Shown here piece by piece: positions 36,557 to 40,612 of a DNA stretch of 40,612 nucleotides; position 1 is the stretch's first letter, and each line of letters opens with the position of its first letter. The position numbers and the translations under genes are program-made. The stretch comes from Humibacillus sp. (GTDB lineage: Bacteria; Actinomycetota; Actinomycetes; Actinomycetales; Dermatophilaceae), in NCBI GenBank assembly GCA_030452985.1, contig JAKDLG010000001.1:1-40612 (forward strand). The letters run 5' to 3'. The notes under the pieces are model-generated. The model was not told the origin of the DNA, searched no databases, and was given only the letters and a program-made list of their open reading frames with translations.

Positions 36557-38262
36557 CGGCGCACCTCGACGGGGAGCACGGAGGTGATGTAGGGCTGTCG
36601 GCTGATCAGGTCGACAGCGGCGCGCTGGGTGTAGGCGAAGAGCGGGCCCGCCGCGAGCGTGATGACCAGCCCGACCGCCGTCATGGCAGCGGCGGCGGCC
36701 ACCATCGTGGGGGGCAGGGACCGGGCGTTCGACACGAGCCGCTCTCCAGTGGCCGGGTCGGCATCGAGCGCGATCGTGGCCGTCCGAGGGGTGTCGCCGG
36801 AGCGACCCACAGAGACGCCTGCGAGGTCGCCGTTCTCGACGGCGCTCACCTCGATGCCGGTCGCCCTGCTCAGACCGTCGCTCGCGTCGAGGGCAGCGCC
36901 GGCGACGCGCGCCTCCACGAGACTGCGCCAGAACGCCTGGCTCCACACCTTGGCCAGGGCGTACAGCGTCAGCAGGCTTGTGACGATGCCGGCTGTCACG
37001 AGCAGCCACGCGAGCGGGGTGCCGACCTCGATCCCGGCCTGCAGCAGTCCGATCTTGGCCAGGAAGCCGGAGAGCGGTGGGATGCCGGAGAGGTTCATCG
37101 CCGCGACGAAGAACAAGGTGGCGAGCACCGGGGAGGCGAGGGCGAGACCCCCGAGGCGGTGCAACGAGGTGGTGCCGGCCAGCCGTTCGACCAGGCCGCA
37201 GATGAGGAAGAGTGCCGCCTGGATGGTGATGTGGTGCACGACGTAGAAGATGGCGCCCGCCATGCCGTGCGGGGTGGCCAGCGCGATGCCGAAGATCATG
37301 TAGCCGATGTGGCTGACGAGCGTGAACGAGAGGATCCGTTTCAGGCCGGACTGCGAGACGGCGCCGAGGATGCCGATCACCATCGTCAGCAGGGCCGCCC
37401 CCATGAGCAGGCCATGCAGCGGGGAGTCAGGGAACAACAGGGTCTGCACCCGGATGATCGCGTACACGCCGACCTTGGTGAGCAGGCCGGCGAACACGGC
37501 CGACACCGGGGCCGGGGCGGTGGGGTAGCTGTCGGGCAGCCAGGCCGACATGGGGAAGACGGCGGCCTTGACGGCGAAGGCGGTCAGCAGGCTGAGCTGC
37601 AGCACCAGGCTCACGCCGGGCGAGATGTCTCCGAGCCGGATCGCCAGCTGCGCCAGGTTGACCGTGCCGGTGGCCGCGTAGACGCCGGCGATGGCAACGA
37701 GGAAGAGGGCCGAGCTGAGCAGGCTGACCACGACGTAGGTCGTGCTGGCACGGATGCGGGTCGCGGTTCCGCCGAGGGTGATCAGGACGAACGACGCGAA
37801 GAGCAGGATCTCGAAGCCGACGAACAGGTTGAACAGGTCACCGGCCAGAAAGGAGTTGGCGATACCGGCGGTCAGCACGAGGTAGGTCGGGTGGAAGATC
37901 GACAGCGGAGTCTGCTGCCCGTTCTCGTCATCGTCGTCTGCGCTGCCCTGCCCGATGGCGAAGACGATCACGATCAGGGTGACCACGCTCGAGACGAGCA
38001 GCATGAGCGAGCTCAGCCGGTCGGCGACGAGGGCGATGCCGAGCGGTGCGTCCCAACCGCCGAGCCAGAGCACCTGCGGACCGTTCGCGTCGGTCTGCTG
38101 CACGAGCACCGCGGCCACGATGACGACGAGGCTGAGCACGGTGATGCTCGTCGTGCGCTGCAGCCGGGCCGAGCGCCGGAACGCGAGGGTCAGAGCGGCG
38201 CCGAGCAGCGGCAGCAGCACCGGCATCGGCACCAGAGCCGGCATGGCCGTGACGGTCGTCAT
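36553..38262 (-). CDS. mnhD: Mrp/Mnh Na+/H+ antiporter subunit D
   Basis: A proton-translocating subunit related to complex I NuoN/NuoM. The 569-residue protein has about 14 transmembrane helices. NLFVGFEILLFASF carries the conserved Glu, and TAFAVKAAVFPMSAWLPDSYPTAP carries the key Lys. KRILSFTLVSHIGYMIFG is the second conserved antiporter block. An 80-residue hydrophilic insertion near the C-terminus (SLVEARVAGAALDASDG to DADPATGERL) precedes the last helix and is not part of the core. It overlaps its neighbours by four bases. Confidence 0.95.
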   Translation of the reverse strand: MTTVTAMPALVPMPVLLPLLGAALTLAFRRSARLQRTTSITVLSLVVIVAAVLVQQTDANGPQVLWLGGWDAPLGIALVADRLSSLMLLVSSVVTLIVIVFAIGQGSADDDDENGQQTPLSIFHPTYLVLTAGIANSFLAGDLFNLFVGFEILLFASFVLITLGGTATRIRASTTYVVVSLLSSALFLVAIAGVYAATGTVNLAQLAIRLGDISPGVSLVLQLSLLTAFAVKAAVFPMSAWLPDSYPTAPAPVSAVFAGLLTKVGVYAIIRVQTLLFPDSPLHGLLMGAALLTMVIGILGAVSQSGLKRILSFTLVSHIGYMIFGIALATPHGMAGAIFYVVHHITIQAALFLICGLVERLAGTTSLHRLGGLALASPVLATLFFVAAMNLSGIPPLSGFLAKIGLLQAGIEVGTPLAWLLVTAGIVTSLLTLYALAKVWSQAFWRSLVEARVAGAALDASDGLSRATGIEVSAVENGDLAGVSVGRSGDTPRTATIALDADPATGERLVSNARSLPPTMVAAAAAMTAVGLVITLAAGPLFAYTQRAAVDLISRQPYITSVLPVEVRR

Positions 38263-38831
38263 CGTCCACCTCCCGCGATCTCGTCGTCGACCCGCGGGGG
38301 GCCATCGAGCCCGTCACCGGCCAGCTCGTCAGAGGTCGTCGTCGGGACCTCGGAGGGGTCGTAGGTGTCGGAGGTCTCGCGGGCCTCGGCCAGCCGCTGG
38401 ATGTGGGCGTCCTCGGCGTCGTCGGGAACGTCGTCGGTTCCGGAGGTCTGCCACAGCCGGTACGCGAGCGCCAGCAGGAAGCCGACCGTGGCGAGCGAGA
38501 TCACGATCGCGGTCAGCACCATGGCCTGAGGCAGCGGGTCGCTCATCTCGTTCGGTGGGGCCGAGCCGACGAACGGGGCGGCTCCGGCCGTGCCGCTGAC
38601 CACCATGAAGAGCACCGCCACCCCGTTGCCGATGAGCAGCAGACCGAGCAGCACCCGTACGAGGCTGCGATCGAGGATGAGGGAGGTGCCGGTCGCCACC
38701 AGAGCGGCGACGACGACCACGAGGGTCAGGCTCGGGCGCAGGGTCGCCTCGATCAGCGCCGGGACGACGGCGCCGTGCGCGGACGTCGCGGACGTCAGGG
38801 CGGACAGGGCGGTTGCCACGGCGGCGCTCAC
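38259..38831 (-). CDS. mnhC: Mrp/Mnh Na+/H+ antiporter subunit C with long acidic tail
   Basis: A NuoK-like subunit. Three transmembrane helices carry the family motif DRSLVRVLLGLLLIGNGVAVLFMV and the later LPQAMVLTAIVISLATVGFLLALAYRL. The protein is 190 residues; typical MnhC is 110-150. The extra is an acidic C-terminal tail from about 135 on (TDDVPDDAEDAH...EVPTTTSDELAGD). An N-terminal hydrophobic extension of about 30 residues is also present. It starts with GTG and overlaps mnhD by four bases. Confidence 0.93.
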   Translation of the reverse strand: MSAAVATALSALTSATSAHGAVVPALIEATLRPSLTLVVVVAALVATGTSLILDRSLVRVLLGLLLIGNGVAVLFMVVSGTAGAAPFVGSAPPNEMSDPLPQAMVLTAIVISLATVGFLLALAYRLWQTSGTDDVPDDAEDAHIQRLAEARETSDTYDPSEVPTTTSDELAGDGLDGPPRVDDEIAGGGR

Positions 38832-40612
38832 GAGATCACCTGCGCGCCCTCTTCTTCGGCGATCTGCCGGTCGATGCCGGTGCCCAGGCTGCGCACGATG
38901 TCGAGCATCATGCCGATGACGATGAGGTAGACGCCGACGTCAAACGTGAGTGAGCTGACGATGTGCACCTCGCCCCAGATCGGCCAGGAGAAGTCGAACG
39001 AGGCGGTCTCGAGGATGGTGCCGCCGAAGGCGAGCGGGGCCACGGCCGAGGCGATCGCCACGAGCAGTCCGAGACCCACGACCAGGCCGGCGTCGACCGG
39101 GAGTGCCTCATCGAGCTCGTAGCGCCCGCCCGCGAGGTAGCGCACCACCAGAGCCAGTCCCGCCACCAGCCCGCCGGCGAACCCGCCGCCCGGCTGGTTG
39201 TGACCGGAGAAGAGCAGGTAGAGGGACGCGGCGAGCATGACGTGGAAGATCAGCCGGGTGACGACCTCGAAGACCACGGAGCGGCGCTCCCGCCTCATGA
39301 TGGAACCGCCGCGCAGCCAGGTGACACCCGCGTCGCCGCTCCCCTCGGCCTTGGCGCTGGCGGGTGAGAGCCGGGTGTTGCGGGTGCGCACGAAGACGAG
39401 GCTGGCGATACCGGTGGCCGCGGCGACGAGCACCGACACCTCACCAAGGGTGTCCCAGGCCCGGATGTCGACGAGGGTGACGTTGACGATGTTCTTCCCG
39501 TGGCCGAACTCGTAGGCCTGGGTGGGGAACGCTGCTGAGACGGGCAGGGCGTGCCGAGCGCTCGACGCCACCAGCGCGATCGCGGCGACCGACCCACCCA
39601 CGGCGAGACCGAGCAGGATGCGCCAGGGGCGGGCGGGGGAGTCGGGGTGTCGGGTGAACTTCGCCGGCAGCCGTCGCAGGGTGAGCACGAACACGACGAG
39701 CCCCACGGTCTCGACGAGCATCTGGGTGATGCCGAGGTCGGGGGCCCCGTGCAGGATGAACAGCAGTGCCGCCCCGTACCCCGTCACGCTCACCAGCAGC
39801 ACCGCTGTGAGGCGCCGGCGGGTCAGCAGCGTCAACACGCACGCGGCCACGACGATGGCGCCGACGACGGCCTGAGTGGGGTTGTCCCACCAGCGGATCG
39901 ACGGCATGGAGCCACGGAGCAGCGCCGCGCCACCGGGGAGGGCCACGAACACGAGCAGGATGCCGGTCAGGTAGATGGGCAGCGAGCCGCGCTGGGTGAC
40001 CGCTGTCGTCTCGACCGCCCACCGGTCGACGCCGCGCATGATCCGGTTGTACCCGCGCTCCCCGTCGACGACCGAGGGCACCTTCGCCTGCGCCCGGCCG
40101 ACGCCGTCACGCCAGACGAACAGGGCGCCGCCGACGGCGAGGGAGACGAGGGAGAGCACGAAGGGGAACGTCAGACCGTGCCACAGCGAGAGCGGGTCGG
40201 GAACGGCGCCCTCGAACGGGTCTGAGTAGGGCATCAGAAAGGGCGACTCGACGGGCGCGAGCAACCCGACGAGCAGGGACAGCGTGCCCAGCAGGAGCGG
40301 GGCGACCACGAAGCCGGGATGCGGTGCCCGCACCCGGCTCGGTGTGACCCCGGGCTTGAGAGCGAAGGCGCCCCAGATGAACCGCGCTGTGTAGGCGACG
40401 GTGAGGGCGGAGCCGACGACCACCGTCGCGAGGGCCAGGGACGCGAAGGCGGGAGACAGCGGCTGCCCGGCGCGAGCGGCATCCCAGAGTGACTCGAGCG
40501 CGCCTTCCTTGGCCACGAAGCCGGCCAAAGGCACCACCCCGGCCATCGACAGCGCGGCCAGGCAGGCCGGCACCGAAACAGGCAGCAGCTTTCGGCCGAC
40601 CCCCGACAGCTC
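38828..40612 (-). CDS. mnhA: Mrp/Mnh Na+/H+ antiporter subunit A with fused subunit B domain (5' part outside window)
   Basis: The last 594 residues of a large antiporter subunit; the frame is open to the window edge, so the start lies outside. The visible part begins in the conserved LSMAGVVPLAGFVAKEGALE loop of MrpA. The middle holds several helices and MLVETVGLVVFVLTLRRLP. From about base 39300 on, RRSVVFEVVTRLIFHVMLAASLYLLFSGHNQPGGGFAGGLVAGLALVVRYLAGG is the MnhB domain, here shown only as a landmark of its order. A-B fusion is usual in actinobacterial Mrp systems. It is the first gene of the six-gene minus-strand operon. Confidence 0.93.
   Translation of the reverse strand, partial: ELSGVGRKLLPVSVPACLAALSMAGVVPLAGFVAKEGALESLWDAARAGQPLSPAFASLALATVVVGSALTVAYTARFIWGAFALKPGVTPSRVRAPHPGFVVAPLLLGTLSLLVGLLAPVESPFLMPYSDPFEGAVPDPLSLWHGLTFPFVLSLVSLAVGGALFVWRDGVGRAQAKVPSVVDGERGYNRIMRGVDRWAVETTAVTQRGSLPIYLTGILLVFVALPGGAALLRGSMPSIRWWDNPTQAVVGAIVVAACVLTLLTRRRLTAVLLVSVTGYGAALLFILHGAPDLGITQMLVETVGLVVFVLTLRRLPAKFTRHPDSPARPWRILLGLAVGGSVAAIALVASSARHALPVSAAFPTQAYEFGHGKNIVNVTLVDIRAWDTLGEVSVLVAAATGIASLVFVRTRNTRLSPASAKAEGSGDAGVTWLRGGSIMRRERRSVVFEVVTRLIFHVMLAASLYLLFSGHNQPGGGFAGGLVAGLALVVRYLAGGRYELDEALPVDAGLVVGLGLLVAIASAVAPLAFGGTILETASFDFSWPIWGEVHIVSSLTFDVGVYLIVIGMMLDIVRSLGTGIDRQIAEEEGAQVIS

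Overview
The window is high-GC bacterial chromosome with dense, often 1-8 nt overlapping genes. A WhiB3/WhiD-type regulator, a groEL with a His-rich tail beside groES, GuaB3, CIRCE operators and a ChoD-like GMC oxidoreductase all point to Actinomycetota. I infer a Micrococcales-type organism, perhaps near Intrasporangiaceae, but no marker here proves the family. From memory of the M. tuberculosis map, the order alr-tsaE-tsaB-rimI-tsaD-groES-groEL1-whiB3-guaB-guaB3-choD is an old core backbone (Rv3423c to Rv3409c). This window keeps it with insertions.

Layout. 1-0.84 kb: membrane-anchored transglycosylase-like protein. 0.9-3.8 kb: divergent coaA (CoA synthesis) and glmS (amino-sugar synthesis). 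3.85-11.1 kb: tightly packed housekeeping genes: acpS, nnr, alr, an alpha/beta hydrolase, tsaE, tsaB, rimI and tsaD (cell wall, NAD(P)H repair and t6A tRNA modification). 11.1-15.7 kb: insertions relative to the mycobacterial order: a GH3 lipoprotein, a nucleoside hydrolase/ribokinase pair and a THUMP-like methyltransferase. 15.8-18.2 kb: groES-groEL1 with two CIRCE operators around a promoter and a strong terminator after groEL. 18.3-21.6 kb: whiB3, guaB and guaB3.

21.6-29.1 kb: a large BTAD/NB-ARC/TPR regulator, a DrrAB-type exporter convergent with it, and an OafA-like acyltransferase with an SGNH domain. They sit between guaB3 and the choD-like gene (29.1-30.7 kb). 31.0-35.1 kb: a MarR regulator and a two-gene ABC exporter. 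The two ATPase halves have lost opposite sets of motifs, leaving one possible catalytic site. 35.2-40.6 kb: an Mrp-type Na+/H+ antiporter operon on the minus strand (A/B fusion, C, D, E, F, G); the first gene runs off the window.

A recurring theme is start codons placed 6-7 nt after a TANNNT-like -10 hexamer (glmS, tsaB, the nucleoside hydrolase, guaB, guaB3, the GMC oxidoreductase, perhaps coaA and the BTAD regulator), which suggests leaderless mRNAs. In two cases the TAG stop codon of the preceding gene forms the first half of that hexamer. No tRNA, rRNA, CRISPR array, IS element or phage gene was seen. The longest gene-free stretch, about 300 bases before groES, is described as regulatory.
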